Part shown: piece after piece, positions 33,094 through 42,577 of the stretch
Layout of the letters: each line of letters starts with the position of its first letter
How positions within the stretch are numbered: position 1 is the stretch's first letter
Assembly (NCBI GenBank): GCA_900316645.1
Contig: ONDP01000026.1
Location: forward strand, 1 to 64,000
Reading direction: 5' to 3'
DNA from: an uncultured Prevotellaceae bacterium
GTDB lineage: Bacteria > Bacteroidota > Bacteroidia > Bacteroidales > Bacteroidaceae
DNA length: 64,000 bases
Program-made: the position numbers and the translations under genes
Notes under the pieces: generated by a model
What the model was told of the DNA's origin: nothing
Databases searched by the model: none
Seen by the model: the letters and a program-made list of their open reading frames with translations, nothing else

Positions 33094-34143
33094 ATGGCAG
33101 AAATGAATTTTGGTGGCGTTATCGAAACAGTAGTCACCAGCAAAGAGTTCTCTTTGGAGAAAGCACGTGAAGTATTGAAGGATGAAGTAATCGCAGTCAT
33201 CGGTTACGGTGTGCAGGGTCCTGGACAGGCTTGCAACCTGCGTGACAATGGCTTCAACGTTATCGTTGGTCAGCGTCAGGGTAAGACCTACGACAAGGCT
33301 GTTGCCGATGGATGGGTTCCTGGTAAGACCTTGTTCTCTATCGAGGAGGCTGCCGAGAAGGGTACTATCCTTTGCATGCTGCTCTCTGATGCTGGTCAGA
33401 TTCAGCAGTGGCCTACCATTAAGCAATATCTGAAGCCCGGTAAGACTCTGTACTACAGCCACGGTTTTGCTATCAACTGGAGCGACCGCACCGGTGTTGT
33501 TCCTCCAAAGGATGTTGACGTTATCATGGTAGCTCCTAAGGGCTCAGGTACATCTCTTCGCACCATGTTCTGCGAAGGTCGTGGCTTGAACTGCTCTTAC
33601 GCTATTTACCAGGATGCTACTGGCAAGGCTAAGGAGAAGACGCTGGCCTTCGGTATCGGTATCGGTGCAGGTTACATGTTCGAGACAACTTTCCAGCGTG
33701 AGGCTACTTCCGACCTCACCGGTGAGCGTGGTTCGCTGATGGGTGCTATCCAGGGCTTGCTGCTCGCTCAGTACGAAGTGCTCCGCGAGAATGGTCACTC
33801 ACCCTCTGAGGCTTTCAACGAGACCGTTGAGGAGCTGACTCAGAGCCTTGGCCCGTTGTTCGGTGCTAAGGGTATGGACTGGATGTATGCCAACTGCTCT
33901 ACTACCGCACAGCGTGGTGCTCTTGACTGGGCTCCCCGTTTCCACGACGCTATTAAGCCTGTGATGGAGTGGCTGTATTACTCAGTGAAGACTGGTAATG
34001 AGGCTCAGATCACTATCGACGCCAACTCTAAGCCCGACTATCGTGCCGGTCTGGAGAAGGAACTGGAGGCTATGCGCAACCAGGAGATGTGGCGTGCTGG
34101 TGAGACCGTTCGCAAGCTGCGTCCTGAGAATCAGGAAGACTAA
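33094..34143 (+). CDS. ilvC: Ketol-acid reductoisomerase, class I
   Basis: IlvC isomerises and reduces acetolactate to 2,3-dihydroxy-isovalerate. The 349-residue protein has the Rossmann motif GYGVQGPGQACNLRDNG, VAPKGSGTSLR, and the metal-binding TSDLTGERGSLMGAIQG with Asp and Glu. Codon use is biased (GCT, GGT, AAG), suggesting high expression. It has its own promoter and structured leader and ends at a strong terminator. Its substrate would normally come from the broken acetolactate synthase. Confidence 0.96.
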   Translation: MAEMNFGGVIETVVTSKEFSLEKAREVLKDEVIAVIGYGVQGPGQACNLRDNGFNVIVGQRQGKTYDKAVADGWVPGKTLFSIEEAAEKGTILCMLLSDAGQIQQWPTIKQYLKPGKTLYYSHGFAINWSDRTGVVPPKDVDVIMVAPKGSGTSLRTMFCEGRGLNCSYAIYQDATGKAKEKTLAFGIGIGAGYMFETTFQREATSDLTGERGSLMGAIQGLLLAQYEVLRENGHSPSEAFNETVEELTQSLGPLFGAKGMDWMYANCSTTAQRGALDWAPRFHDAIKPVMEWLYYSVKTGNEAQITIDANSKPDYRAGLEKELEAMRNQEMWRAGETVRKLRPENQED

Positions 34144-34164
34144 TAGAATGCGTCTATTATAATC

Positions 34165-34201
34165 CGCCTCGTGGGTATTACTACTCACGAGGCGTTTTTT
34201 T
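34165..34201 (+). terminator. Terminator of ilvC
   Basis: A 12-bp stem (CGCCTCGTG with CACGAGGCG, extended by three weaker pairs) is followed by seven T. Confidence 0.92.
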
Positions 34202-34380
34202 CTCAACATAGCTACCACGTTTCATTCATAAAATAAAAGCCCCTAACGGAGGAGTCAACCCCCAAAAAGATAGTTTAATCGTTGTTTCTGCAATTATTAT
34301 ACAACATTTTTGCGTTTTATCCTTGTATTTACAATTTTTATTTGTGTCTTTGCTGCCGAAATACATAAGTCAGTGATAAT

Positions 34381-34601
34381 ATGTGGACAGAACTTAGTGA
34401 TACAGCCATACTGAACAAGCTTGGAACGAGGCCATGCATGCCATAGGCTTCAGCTATAATGAAGGAGAAGAAATCCAAAAGACCTGTGGCACCATCACCA
34501 TCGGCGGCACGAAGTACTACGACGGGTCGACCAAGGCCTGGGTCAGCGTGGCATTGGAGAACGCGCTGAAGGTTGCGACCTTCACCTATCCGGCGCCATA
34601 A
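34381..34601 (+). pseudogene. Chimeric remnant: XRE-like start joined to an unknown C-terminus
   Basis: After a promoter-like TGTCTTTG, an ATG opens MWTELSDTAILNKLGTRP, close to the N-terminus of Bacteroidales XRE/HigA-type regulators, but stops after 21 codons. In a second frame an open stretch from about 34401 to TAA at 34599-34601 encodes TEQAWNEAMHAIGFSYNEGE, continuing to TIGGTKYYDGSTKAWVSVAL and ending TFTYPAP. This part is clearly more GC-rich than its surroundings. I do not recognise it. The whole looks like two gene ends joined by deletion. No helix-turn-helix is left. Confidence 0.45.
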
Positions 34602-34654
34602 GGATACCCTCTGTTATAGTTTAAAATATCTGAGCAAATCGTTATATTGGTCTT

Positions 34655-36604
34655 CTACAACATCAAATAGCCATCCTGCTGGGTGATGTATTCTTCTTGC
34701 AGCAGGTGGGTGAGGGCGGCATCAAGATCCTCCTTCGGTAAACCCAGGTGGAGGACTTCGGTGATGTGGTGGCGACGGTGGTCGGATAACAGCGTGAGAA
34801 TCTGGTGCTGCGCATGCTCCGTAGTATGAGAATGGTTTGCTTGACAGACATCACACTGCCCGCAATCCTTCGTGACTTCCTCTCCAAAATACTCCAGGAG
34901 CTGACGGCTGCGACATTTGTCCTGACTCATCGCATAACGCAACATGGACTCGATGCGCTCACGGTATTGCGTCAGGCGCTCTTCGTAAACGGACGGGGGC
35001 AGACTGACGTGCTCGCTGTCCTCGCGTCGCTGCAGATAACGGACATAAGGCACTTGCCTGCGAGGGATAAACTGAATGACGTGCTTCATGGCGAGCACCT
35101 TCAGTGTCTGATAGACATCGTTGGGCTTCAAGCCGCACTGGCTGGCTATCACACTCTCGTCGATAAAACCGAAGTCGGCAAAGAGTCCGCCGTAGTTGCG
35201 CAGCAGGGCAACAATCACTTTTTCCTCGTTGGGCGAGTCGCCACGCAGGCGATAGAGATCTTCGCGGGTGACGAGAAATCTGACACGCGCCTGATTGTCC
35301 TGCTCCTCAGTATATTCCAGATAGCCTGCCCGTTGCAGAATCTGCAGGGCAGCATGTACACGGATAGGGAAGTGGTTGAACTTTCTGGAAAAGTCGTCGA
35401 TATTGAATTCGCGAGCTACCCCATAGCCATCGCCGGTGGCTATCTGATAGTAATATGCCAGGTGGTCGTAAACCTTGCGGATATACTCCTTTTCGGGGAA
35501 GGTGTCGCTGATGCGCTTATGGAGCTTGGGTTCGTCGGCAGCATTATAGAGCAGAACGGCACGAGCCGGATTGCCGTCACGGCCAGCCCGACCGGCTTCC
35601 TGGAAATAGGCCTCGATGGAGTCGGGACAGTCGTAATGTGCCACGATGCGCACATCGGGCTTGTCGATGCCCATTCCAAAGGCATTCGTTGCCACCATGA
35701 TGCGCACACGGTCGTGTTGCCAGTCGCGTTGGCGCTGGTCCTTCTGCGCATGTTCCAGTCCGGCATGATAGAAGGTGGCACTGAGTCCTGCATCCGTCAG
35801 CAGTTCAGCCACTTCGCGAGCATGGCGCCGACTGCGGACATAGACAATAGCCGAGCCTTGCTCACCATCCAGCAGCCGAATCAACTCCGTCCGCTTATCC
35901 ACAGCATGGCTGACGAGGTAGGTGAGATTCTTACGCTCGAACGACATGCGGAAGACATTGAAGGGAGAAGACCCCTCCAACCTCCCCTGATGAGGGGAGG
36001 CTTGGAGTTTATCGCAGATGTCAGCCACGACTTTAGGTGTTGCCGTTGCGGTGAGGGCGAGAACGGGAACTTTGGGGCAGATGCGCCGGATGTCGGCTAT
36101 CTGGAGATAGGAGGGGCGGAAGTCGTAACCCCATTGGGAAATGCAGTGGGCTTCATCGACCGTAATGAAACTCACTTGCATGTGGCGGAGCTTGGTCTGG
36201 AAGAGCTCGCTGCCCAGTCGCTCGGGCGAGACATAGAGCAGTTTTGTGCTTCCCATGATGCAGTTCTCCAAAACCGTAAGAATCTTGTCGTGCTGCATAC
36301 CGCTATAGATGGCAGCGGCAATGACACCCCGTTGGCGCAGGTGGTGCACCTGGTCCTTCATGAGTGCTATCAAAGGGGTGATGACGATGCAGACACCCTT
36401 CATCGCCAGGGCAGGAACCTGGAAGGTGACAGACTTTCCGCCACCGGTAGGCATCAGTCCCAGCGTGTCGTGACCAGCACCGATGGACTCGATGATCTCC
36501 CGTTGAATACCACGGAAGTCATCGTAGCCCCAATATTTCTTCAGAAGCGATTGATAATTGAGTATTGACAATTGAGAATTATTTGGCGCACCATTATTCA
36601 TCAT
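34655..36604 (-). CDS. recQ: RecQ-family ATP-dependent DNA helicase
   Basis: The protein of about 649 residues has motif 0/I (DDFRGIQREII, then LMPTGGGKSVTFQVPAL), motif II DEAH in TVDEAHCISQWGYDF, motif III LALTATATPKV, and motif VI QEAGRAGRDG. A zinc-binding segment near residue 590 shows CRSRQLL to CGQCDVC. It unwinds DNA 3'-5' in recombination and replication restart. Two insertions come from repeats: the N-terminus before LLKKYWGYDDF is a translated 7-bp repeat, and a palindromic element adds SPHQGRLEGSSP around residue 205. RecJ is directly upstream, a known functional partner. Confidence 0.93.
   Translation of the reverse strand: MMNNGAPNNSQLSILNYQSLLKKYWGYDDFRGIQREIIESIGAGHDTLGLMPTGGGKSVTFQVPALAMKGVCIVITPLIALMKDQVHHLRQRGVIAAAIYSGMQHDKILTVLENCIMGSTKLLYVSPERLGSELFQTKLRHMQVSFITVDEAHCISQWGYDFRPSYLQIADIRRICPKVPVLALTATATPKVVADICDKLQASPHQGRLEGSSPFNVFRMSFERKNLTYLVSHAVDKRTELIRLLDGEQGSAIVYVRSRRHAREVAELLTDAGLSATFYHAGLEHAQKDQRQRDWQHDRVRIMVATNAFGMGIDKPDVRIVAHYDCPDSIEAYFQEAGRAGRDGNPARAVLLYNAADEPKLHKRISDTFPEKEYIRKVYDHLAYYYQIATGDGYGVAREFNIDDFSRKFNHFPIRVHAALQILQRAGYLEYTEEQDNQARVRFLVTREDLYRLRGDSPNEEKVIVALLRNYGGLFADFGFIDESVIASQCGLKPNDVYQTLKVLAMKHVIQFIPRRQVPYVRYLQRREDSEHVSLPPSVYEERLTQYRERIESMLRYAMSQDKCRSRQLLEYFGEEVTKDCGQCDVCQANHSHTTEHAQHQILTLLSDHRRHHITEVLHLGLPKEDLDAALTHLLQEEYITQQDGYLML
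35975..36007. repeat. Palindromic repeat element inside recQ
   Basis: CTCCAA-CCTCCCC and GGGGAGG-C-TTGGAG form a 13-bp stem with one bulge and a six-base loop. It keeps the recQ frame and looks like a REP-type intergenic palindrome that landed in a gene. Confidence 0.7.
36550..36577. repeat. 7-bp repeat in the recQ N-terminal codons
   Basis: ATTGATA, ATTGAGT, ATTGACA and ATTGAGA (forward strand) lie within the first twenty codons of recQ and encode QLSILNYQSLL-type residues. Confidence 0.75.
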
Positions 36605-36614
36605 TAACAATCAA

Positions 36615-38342
36615 TTATCCATTATCCGCTGAAGGTCGAATGTCTTCTATCTGCAACTGCACCTCGCCACGCTTGTAGGCGTTCTCCTCGATGGTGTAAA
36701 CGATATCAAACGAACGCTTCGACTTGATATAGCGCGCCTCGGAACTCTGTCCGAAGGCAATACCGTTCATCACGACAGCCGACTTGGAATCGACCAGTTC
36801 CAGTTTGATATGCTCCTGATGGCGTCCCACCACCTTGGATGTTCCGTAGTCGAAGACATTACGCGTCAGGAACAGCGGTTTGGGATTCTCAGGTCCGTGA
36901 GGTGCCAGCTTGCGGAGGTCGGAATGCAGGCGCTTCGATATGTCCTTGAAGTCGATCTCCTTGTCAATCTCGAGCGTAGGCAGTGTCTGTTCAGGCAGGA
37001 TATGACAGCTCACATACTCCTGGAAACGGCGGCGGAACTCAGGGATGTTTTCCTGTCTGAGCGTCAGACCTACCGCATAGGTATGTCCGCCGAAGTTCTC
37101 CAGCAAGTCGCGACAGCTCTTGATGGCATCATAGATATCGAAGCCTGCCACACTGCGGGCTGAACCCGACGCCATACCGTCGATGATGGTCAATACCACC
37201 GTAGGACGGAAATAGAGTTCGGTCAGACGGGAGGCGACAATGCCCACCACACCTTTCTTCCATCCTTCGTCATATAACACGATGGACTGCATGTGCTGCT
37301 GACTCTCCAAACGCGCCACAATCTCGTTGGCTTCCTCGGTCATCTGTTTGTCAACATCCTTGCGCTGTTCGTTGTATTCGTTGATGCGATTCGCCAGCGT
37401 CAGTGCCTTCTGCAGGTCGCGCTCAACCAGCAATTCCACAGCCTCCTTACCATTCTGCATGCGTCCGCTGGCATTGATGCGAGGTCCTATCTTAAAGACG
37501 ATATCACTCATGTTAATCTCGCGTCCGGTGAGTCCGCAGATGTCGATAATAGCCTTCAGGCCGATAGATGCACTTTGGGTGAGCAACTTCAGTCCGTGGA
37601 AAGCCATGATGCGATTCTCGCCTGTGACGGGGACCAGGTCGGCAGCAATGCTGACAGCGCAGAGGTCGAGTAGGGGAATCAGTCGTGAAAAGGGAATGCC
37701 GTTGTTCTTGGCAAAGGCCTGCATCAGTTTGAAGCCGACGCCACAACCCGACAAATCCTTGAAAGGATAGGTGGAATCCTCGCGCTTGGGATTCAGGATA
37801 GCCACAGCCGGCGGCATTACTTCATCGGGCACGTGATGGTCGCAGATGATGAAGTCGATGCCTTGCTGTTTCGCATAAGCAATCTCCTCGATAGCCTTGA
37901 TGCCGCAGTCGAGGACAATAATCAGTTTCACGCCAGCGTCTTTTGCATAGTCTATTCCCTTAACGCTGACACCATACCCCTCTTCTTCACGGTTGGGAAT
38001 ATAGTATTCGATGTTGGAATAGAACTGCTGTAGAAACTTATATACCAGTGCCACTGCTGTACACCCGTCAACATCATAGTCGCCATAAACCATGATACGC
38101 TCTTTGCGTCCCATTGCGTCGTTCAGGCGGTCAACGGCAACGTCCATGTCGTTCATCAGGAAGGGGTCGATCAGTTCGTTCATCATAGGTCTGAAGAACC
38201 TCTTGGCTGCAGACTCCGTCTTGATGCCTCGTCCAATAAGCAGATCGGCAACGATAGGGCTCATGCCTATCTTCTCTGCCAGTTCGTTAGCCGCTTGCTG
38301 TCTTTCGGGTGTAGGTGGTTCGTAATTCCATTGATAATGCAT
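36615..38342 (-). CDS. recJ: Single-stranded-DNA-specific exonuclease RecJ
   Basis: The 575-residue DHH-family nuclease has GDYDVDGCTAVALVYKF (motif I), VLDCGIKAIEEI and ICDHHVPDE (DHH motif), GCGVGFKLMQAF and INASGRMQNGKEAVELL, followed by the DHHA1 domain. It degrades single-stranded DNA 5'-3' in repair. The start at 38342 lies two bases after the stop of the peptidase gene; the longer upstream reading overlaps that gene and is rejected. Confidence 0.95.
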   Translation of the reverse strand: MHYQWNYEPPTPERQQAANELAEKIGMSPIVADLLIGRGIKTESAAKRFFRPMMNELIDPFLMNDMDVAVDRLNDAMGRKERIMVYGDYDVDGCTAVALVYKFLQQFYSNIEYYIPNREEEGYGVSVKGIDYAKDAGVKLIIVLDCGIKAIEEIAYAKQQGIDFIICDHHVPDEVMPPAVAILNPKREDSTYPFKDLSGCGVGFKLMQAFAKNNGIPFSRLIPLLDLCAVSIAADLVPVTGENRIMAFHGLKLLTQSASIGLKAIIDICGLTGREINMSDIVFKIGPRINASGRMQNGKEAVELLVERDLQKALTLANRINEYNEQRKDVDKQMTEEANEIVARLESQQHMQSIVLYDEGWKKGVVGIVASRLTELYFRPTVVLTIIDGMASGSARSVAGFDIYDAIKSCRDLLENFGGHTYAVGLTLRQENIPEFRRRFQEYVSCHILPEQTLPTLEIDKEIDFKDISKRLHSDLRKLAPHGPENPKPLFLTRNVFDYGTSKVVGRHQEHIKLELVDSKSAVVMNGIAFGQSSEARYIKSKRSFDIVYTIEENAYKRGEVQLQIEDIRPSADNG

Positions 38343-38344
38343 CT

Positions 38345-39547
38345 TTAAATCCCGAGTTTCTTTCGGATATCCTTTGGAATAGCATTCTTGTTGATGAGGA
38401 AGTCCATGGTATTGGCGGCGATGAAGGCCTTGGTCATATACCAGATGCCCTTGTAGTCGCCAGTCTCGCCCCATGAGTTCTGAACCATATAGTACTCCTT
38501 ACCGTTCTGGTCCTTAGCCACACCGAAGATGTGCATGCCGTGGTCGTCGGTCAGTTCCCAGTTGTCGAAACGCTCCTGGCGCATCTGCTGTGTAGGAACA
38601 ATCTCGGGCACGGTGCAGCCCAGCGAGTCGATGACGTCGCGCTTCTTGGCGGCAGTCATCTTCAGCCATTTTGCCATGTCGCTGCCTTGCAGACTCTGTG
38701 TCTTTTTGTCGTCGATGGCATAAGCCAATCCCTGACGGGTGAAGCCAGGCTCGCTGACGTCACCGCCCCAGGCTACGGTATAGCCGTTCTTCACGGCATT
38801 GTCGATAATCTGCATCATCTCGTCCATAGGCACGTTGTAGCTCAATGGGAAGCGCCAGTTGTCCTGCACCTCTACGGCAAAGGCGGTGTAGAAAGGATGG
38901 TGGGTATAGCTGGTGATGCTCACATAGTCGTCGAGATTGATGCCCAGTGATGCCATGAAGCTCTTCGGGGTATATTCCTTGCCCTCGTAGGTGAACTTCT
39001 CAGGGCACTTGCCCAGATAAGCGTCGAGGATGCCCTGCATACCTGTCTTCCAGGCACTGCTGAGTTTCTTGGCGTTGCTCTTGGCAACAGCGGCTACATA
39101 AGGTTCCAGCACGCTGAAGAACTCGTTGAAGTTGTTCAGTGAGTCACCATAGAGTGAGCCGGGGAAAGGCATGGCGTCGATGGGGCAGATGCCGTAGGTC
39201 TTCAAGGTCTGGAGCACGTCCTCGGCACTTCCGCCCTGTGCAAACTGGCAGTCACCGTGGTAACGTACTACCTGGATGGCACGCTCCATATAGGTCTTGT
39301 TGGCAACAAAAGCCTCACAGAGGGTGTACTTCTTTCCCGTAGCCTTCAGGATCTCAGCCTCGAAGAAGGAGAGGGTAGAGTAGTCCCAGCACGTACCCGA
39401 GCGGTTCTGGTCCTTGATAGTGGTGATAGGGTTTTCCTTGATCACCGTGAACACCGGTTTGTTCTTTTTGGCAGAATCTTTCTTTTCTTCTGCTTGTACG
39501 CCAGTTGCAATCATTGCAAGCATGACGAGGGTTAAAATCTTTCTCAT
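38345..39547 (-). CDS. Exported C1-family cysteine peptidase (bleomycin hydrolase/PepC type)
   Basis: The 400-residue precursor has a signal peptide (MRKILTLVMLAMIATGVQA). The papain-like triad is Cys in DQNRSGTCWDYSTLSF, His in TDDHGMHIFGVAKD and Asn in YMVQNSWGETGDY. The overall order is that of PepC/bleomycin hydrolase, but unlike cytosolic members it is exported. It likely trims peptides in the periplasm or outside the cell. It lies between aminopeptidase P and recJ on one strand with short gaps. Confidence 0.9.
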   Translation of the reverse strand: MRKILTLVMLAMIATGVQAEEKKDSAKKNKPVFTVIKENPITTIKDQNRSGTCWDYSTLSFFEAEILKATGKKYTLCEAFVANKTYMERAIQVVRYHGDCQFAQGGSAEDVLQTLKTYGICPIDAMPFPGSLYGDSLNNFNEFFSVLEPYVAAVAKSNAKKLSSAWKTGMQGILDAYLGKCPEKFTYEGKEYTPKSFMASLGINLDDYVSITSYTHHPFYTAFAVEVQDNWRFPLSYNVPMDEMMQIIDNAVKNGYTVAWGGDVSEPGFTRQGLAYAIDDKKTQSLQGSDMAKWLKMTAAKKRDVIDSLGCTVPEIVPTQQMRQERFDNWELTDDHGMHIFGVAKDQNGKEYYMVQNSWGETGDYKGIWYMTKAFIAANTMDFLINKNAIPKDIRKKLGI

Positions 39548-39561
39548 TGTTGTTTTTATTT

Positions 39562-40950
39562 TTAATTATTATTCATGAATTCTTCCAGTTCGTGAGGGTG
39601 ATAAGGGATGCGCTTGCTCCCCAGGAAACGGCAACCGTCCTTGGTAATCAGCACATCGTCCTCGATACGGATACCCCCGAAATCCTTGTAGGTTTCCAGT
39701 TTCTCGTAGTTGATAAACTCCTTGCAGTGGCCGCTGGCCTTCCATTCGTCGATGAGGGCAGGGATGAAGTAGATGCCCGGTTCGTCGGTGACGACAAAGC
39801 CTTCCTCCAGTCGGCGCCCCATGCGCAGGCAGTTGGTGCCGAACTGTTGCAGGTTGGGGCGCGTCTCCTCGTCGAAACCCACGTAAATCTGTCCCAGTCC
39901 TTCCATGTCGTGCACGTCCATACCCATCATGTGACCCAGTCCGTGAGGCAGGAACATGGCGTGGGCTCCGGCACGGACAGCCTCGTCCGTATCGCCCTTC
40001 ATCAGTCCCAATTCCTTCAACCGTTCGGTCATCATGCGACAGACGGCAAAATGTACGTCCATATATTTCACACCAGGTTTGGCTACCTCCAGAACGTAGT
40101 CGTGACAAGCTTCCACGATGCTGTAGATTTCCAGTTGGCGCTGATCAAACTTACCTGTGACAGGCATTGTGCGGGTGTGGTCAGAACAATAGTCGTCCAA
40201 TTCGCATCCGGCATCACACAGTGCCAGGCGCCCAGCCTCAAGTTTTGCCGCTGAGGGATTGCCGTGCATGATTTCGCCATGTTGGCTGAAGATGGTGGCA
40301 AAACTGGTGCCGTTGGCCAGTGAACGGGCAATACCGTCAACCTGTCCGCCGATGAAGCGTTCGGTCACACCGGGCTTGATCAGCAGTTGTGCTGTGGTGT
40401 GCATGGCATAGCCCACATCGCAGGCACGGTCAATCGCAGCTATTTCCTGCGGCTCCTTGGTGGCACGCATCTTCACCACAGACTTGATGAGCTTCAGCGA
40501 GGCTGCTTCCTTCTGTTTCGAAGGGTGAATGCCCAGCAGATCCATAATCTGTATCATCGTGTCGTGACGATAGGGGGGGAGGAAATGGATGGTTGATGTG
40601 TGATGGCTGATGTATGACGTAAGTTCCTTCATCGGGGCGGTCTTGGTGATGCCCACCTCGGCAGCTAAGTCGGCTACACTGGGTGTGAAACCGAGCCAGA
40701 CGATGTCCTCGACGTCGATATCGTCACCGAAGAGCCTTTCCTCGTCGTTGTCGATGTCAATGACACCGACCAGTCCGTCGCGGTGCTGTCCGAAATAATA
40801 GATGAACGACGAATCCTGACGCATGGGAGCGTAGGTATTGGCAGGATAGTTGCAAGGAGCCTCGTTGTTGCCAAAGAGCACAACGATGCCTTCGCCTACC
40901 AGTTTTTTGAGTTCAGCGCGGCGCTGAACGTATGTATTTTTATCAAACAT
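39562..40950 (-). CDS. pepP: Xaa-Pro aminopeptidase (M24 family, aminopeptidase P)
   Basis: The 462-residue protein has an N-terminal creatinase-like domain and a C-terminal pita-bread domain with the metal ligands Asp-Asp in CDAGCELDDYCSDHTRTMP, His in LPHGLGHMMGMDVHD, Glu in VVTDEPGIYF and Glu in GIRIEDDVLIT. It removes N-terminal residues before proline. The start gives the family-typical MFDKNTYVQRRAELKKLV; the longer open frame would read through the promoter and the divergent patatin gene. Confidence 0.94.
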   Translation of the reverse strand: MFDKNTYVQRRAELKKLVGEGIVVLFGNNEAPCNYPANTYAPMRQDSSFIYYFGQHRDGLVGVIDIDNDEERLFGDDIDVEDIVWLGFTPSVADLAAEVGITKTAPMKELTSYISHHTSTIHFLPPYRHDTMIQIMDLLGIHPSKQKEAASLKLIKSVVKMRATKEPQEIAAIDRACDVGYAMHTTAQLLIKPGVTERFIGGQVDGIARSLANGTSFATIFSQHGEIMHGNPSAAKLEAGRLALCDAGCELDDYCSDHTRTMPVTGKFDQRQLEIYSIVEACHDYVLEVAKPGVKYMDVHFAVCRMMTERLKELGLMKGDTDEAVRAGAHAMFLPHGLGHMMGMDVHDMEGLGQIYVGFDEETRPNLQQFGTNCLRMGRRLEEGFVVTDEPGIYFIPALIDEWKASGHCKEFINYEKLETYKDFGGIRIEDDVLITKDGCRFLGSKRIPYHPHELEEFMNNN

Positions 40951-40986
40951 ATTTCTAGTTTTCGGCAATATTGTCCATTTTGTATG

Positions 40987-40994
40987 CAAAGTTA
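40987..40994 (-). promoter_or_regulatory. Promoter box for the pepP operon
   Basis: The minus strand reads TAACTTTG, 37 bp before the start; divergent from the patatin promoter. Confidence 0.7.
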
Positions 40995-41016
40995 CACATA
41001 ATTTATGAAAAAACAG

Positions 41017-41024
41017 TACCTTTG
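41017..41024 (+). promoter_or_regulatory. Promoter box for the first patatin gene
   Basis: TACCTTTG lies 20 bp before the start. Confidence 0.65.
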
Positions 41025-41043
41025 CATTGTAAAAAACATTAAA

Positions 41044-41892
41044 ATGCAAATCACTTCCAATACAGGACTTGTTCTCGAGGGCGGAGGCATGCGTGGCGTG
41101 TTCACTTCCGGTGTGCTGGACGCCTTTATGAAACATGAGGTTTATTTCCCTTATGTAGTGGCTGTTTCGGCTGGTGCCTGCAACGGACTTTCCTACATGA
41201 GTCATCAGCCCCGCAGGGCTCGCTGGTCGAATATCGACATGCTTCAGAAATATGATTATATCTCGCTGAAGAGCCTGATAGTCAATGGCAGTATTTTTGA
41301 CCCGGAACTGATTTACGAGCGGTTTCCCAATGAGTTTTTCCCTTTTGACTATGATGCCTACGAGAAGAACCCTGCAACGTTCGAGGTGGTGACGACCAAT
41401 TGCCGTACGGGGCGTGCTATGTATCTGACAGAGCGTCATGACCATAGGCGACTGACGCAGTTGATCAGGGCTACCAGTTCTTTGCCCTTTGTCGCCCATA
41501 TTACCCGGGTGGATGGTATTCCGATGCTGGATGGTGGTATCGTGGACAGTATTCCTATTCTGCGTTCTATCGATACAGGGCATCAGGAGAATGTGGTGGT
41601 GATGACGCGCAATCGCGGCTATCGTTCTTCCGAACCCGATATCAAGATTCCCAAGTTCCTATACGGAGAATATCCCCGTCTGAGAGTGGCATTGAGCCGC
41701 CGTACGGCAGCATACAACAAACAGCTCGAACTGGTAGAGCGCATGGAGGATTGGGGCGAGATAGTCGTTATCCGTCCCCAAAAGCCATTGGAAGTAGGGC
41801 GTATCACGGAAGATGTTGCCAAGTTGGAACGTCTGTATGAAGAAGGGTTCCAACAGGGCGAACAGTTTATTCTTTCAGCAGGTCTGGCCTAA
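41044..41892 (+). CDS. Patatin-like phospholipase A
   Basis: The 282-residue protein has the patatin oxyanion loop [20 protein letters not shown], the nucleophile in [11 protein letters not shown] and the catalytic Asp in LDGGIVDS. The serine elbow reads A-V-S-A-G, with Ala in place of the first Gly of G-x-S-x-G. The family hydrolyses acyl esters of lipids. There is no signal peptide. Its 3' end overlaps the convergent trmD gene by 26 bp. A paralogue lies on the other side of trmD. Confidence 0.88.
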   Translation: MQITSNTGLVLEGGGMRGVFTSGVLDAFMKHEVYFPYVVAVSAGACNGLSYMSHQPRRARWSNIDMLQKYDYISLKSLIVNGSIFDPELIYERFPNEFFPFDYDAYEKNPATFEVVTTNCRTGRAMYLTERHDHRRLTQLIRATSSLPFVAHITRVDGIPMLDGGIVDSIPILRSIDTGHQENVVVMTRNRGYRSSEPDIKIPKFLYGEYPRLRVALSRRTAAYNKQLELVERMEDWGEIVVIRPQKPLEVGRITEDVAKLERLYEEGFQQGEQFILSAGLA

Positions 41893-42544
41893 GTTGGCGG
41901 GTGCGCTCCATAGCCTGTTCTAATTCCCAGTTGCGTATTTTCGCTTCGTTGCCAGACAACAGGATGTCAGGAACCTTCCACCCTTTGTAGTCTGCAGGAC
42001 GGGTATAGATGGGGGCTGCCAACAAGTCGTCTTGGAAGCAGTCGCTCAATGCACTTTGTTCGTCACCGATGACACCGGGCACTACACGTACGACGGCATC
42101 GGCTATCATAGCAGCCACCAATTCTCCACCGGTCAGCACGAAGTCACCGATTGATATCTCCTTGGTAATCAGATGGTCACGCACTCTTTGGTCAACTCCT
42201 TTATAGTGTCCCGCGAGGATGATGAGATTACCTTTCATCGAGAGTTCGTTAGCCATATGCTGGTCGAAGCGTTCACCGTCAGGCGAGGTAAAAATCACTT
42301 CGTCGTAGTCACGCTCCGCTTTCAGTGCTGTAATGCAACGGTCGATGGGTTCACACTGCATCACCATGCCTGCCGACCCTCCATAGGGGTAGTCGTCCAC
42401 TCGGCGCCATTTGTCGAGTGTATAGTCACGCAGGTTGTGCAGTCGTATTTCGGCCAGACCTTTTTTCTCTGCTCTGGCCAGTATGCTTTCGTGGACGAAG
42501 CCTTCCAGCATTTCGGGTAATACAGTGATGATGTCTATTCGCAT
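41867..42544 (-). CDS. trmD: tRNA (guanine-37-N1)-methyltransferase
   Basis: The 225-residue SPOUT enzyme starts [12 protein letters not shown] and shows the knot region [20 protein letters not shown] and [12 protein letters not shown], typical of TrmD. It methylates G37 of tRNAs reading CNN codons and prevents frameshifting. Here it sits at the end of a minus-strand series after a patatin gene, separated by a 7-bp repeat, not in the classic rimM-trmD-rplS order. Confidence 0.95.
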   Translation of the reverse strand: MRIDIITVLPEMLEGFVHESILARAEKKGLAEIRLHNLRDYTLDKWRRVDDYPYGGSAGMVMQCEPIDRCITALKAERDYDEVIFTSPDGERFDQHMANELSMKGNLIILAGHYKGVDQRVRDHLITKEISIGDFVLTGGELVAAMIADAVVRVVPGVIGDEQSALSDCFQDDLLAAPIYTRPADYKGWKVPDILLSGNEAKIRNWELEQAMERTRQLRPDLLKE

Positions 42545-42548
42545 GTTA

Positions 42549-42576
42549 ATTGAGAATTGAGAATTGGGAATTGAGA
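42549..42576. repeat. 7-bp repeat between patatin gene and trmD
   Basis: ATTGAGA, ATTGAGA, ATTGGGA and ATTGAGA fill the gap between the two minus-strand genes. Confidence 0.75.
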
Positions 42577-42577
42577 A

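Noticed and set aside
34805..36568. Long open frame antisense to recQ (587 codons)
   Set aside because: The opposite strand carries all helicase motifs; the antisense frame has no recognisable motif or promoter and is a by-product of codon bias.
36615..38474. Extended N-terminus of RecJ
   Set aside because: The extra 44 codons lie in the peptidase gene and are not RecJ-like.
39562..41583. Extended N-terminus of aminopeptidase P
   Set aside because: The extra 211 codons overlap the divergent patatin gene and both promoters; the family start is at 40950.
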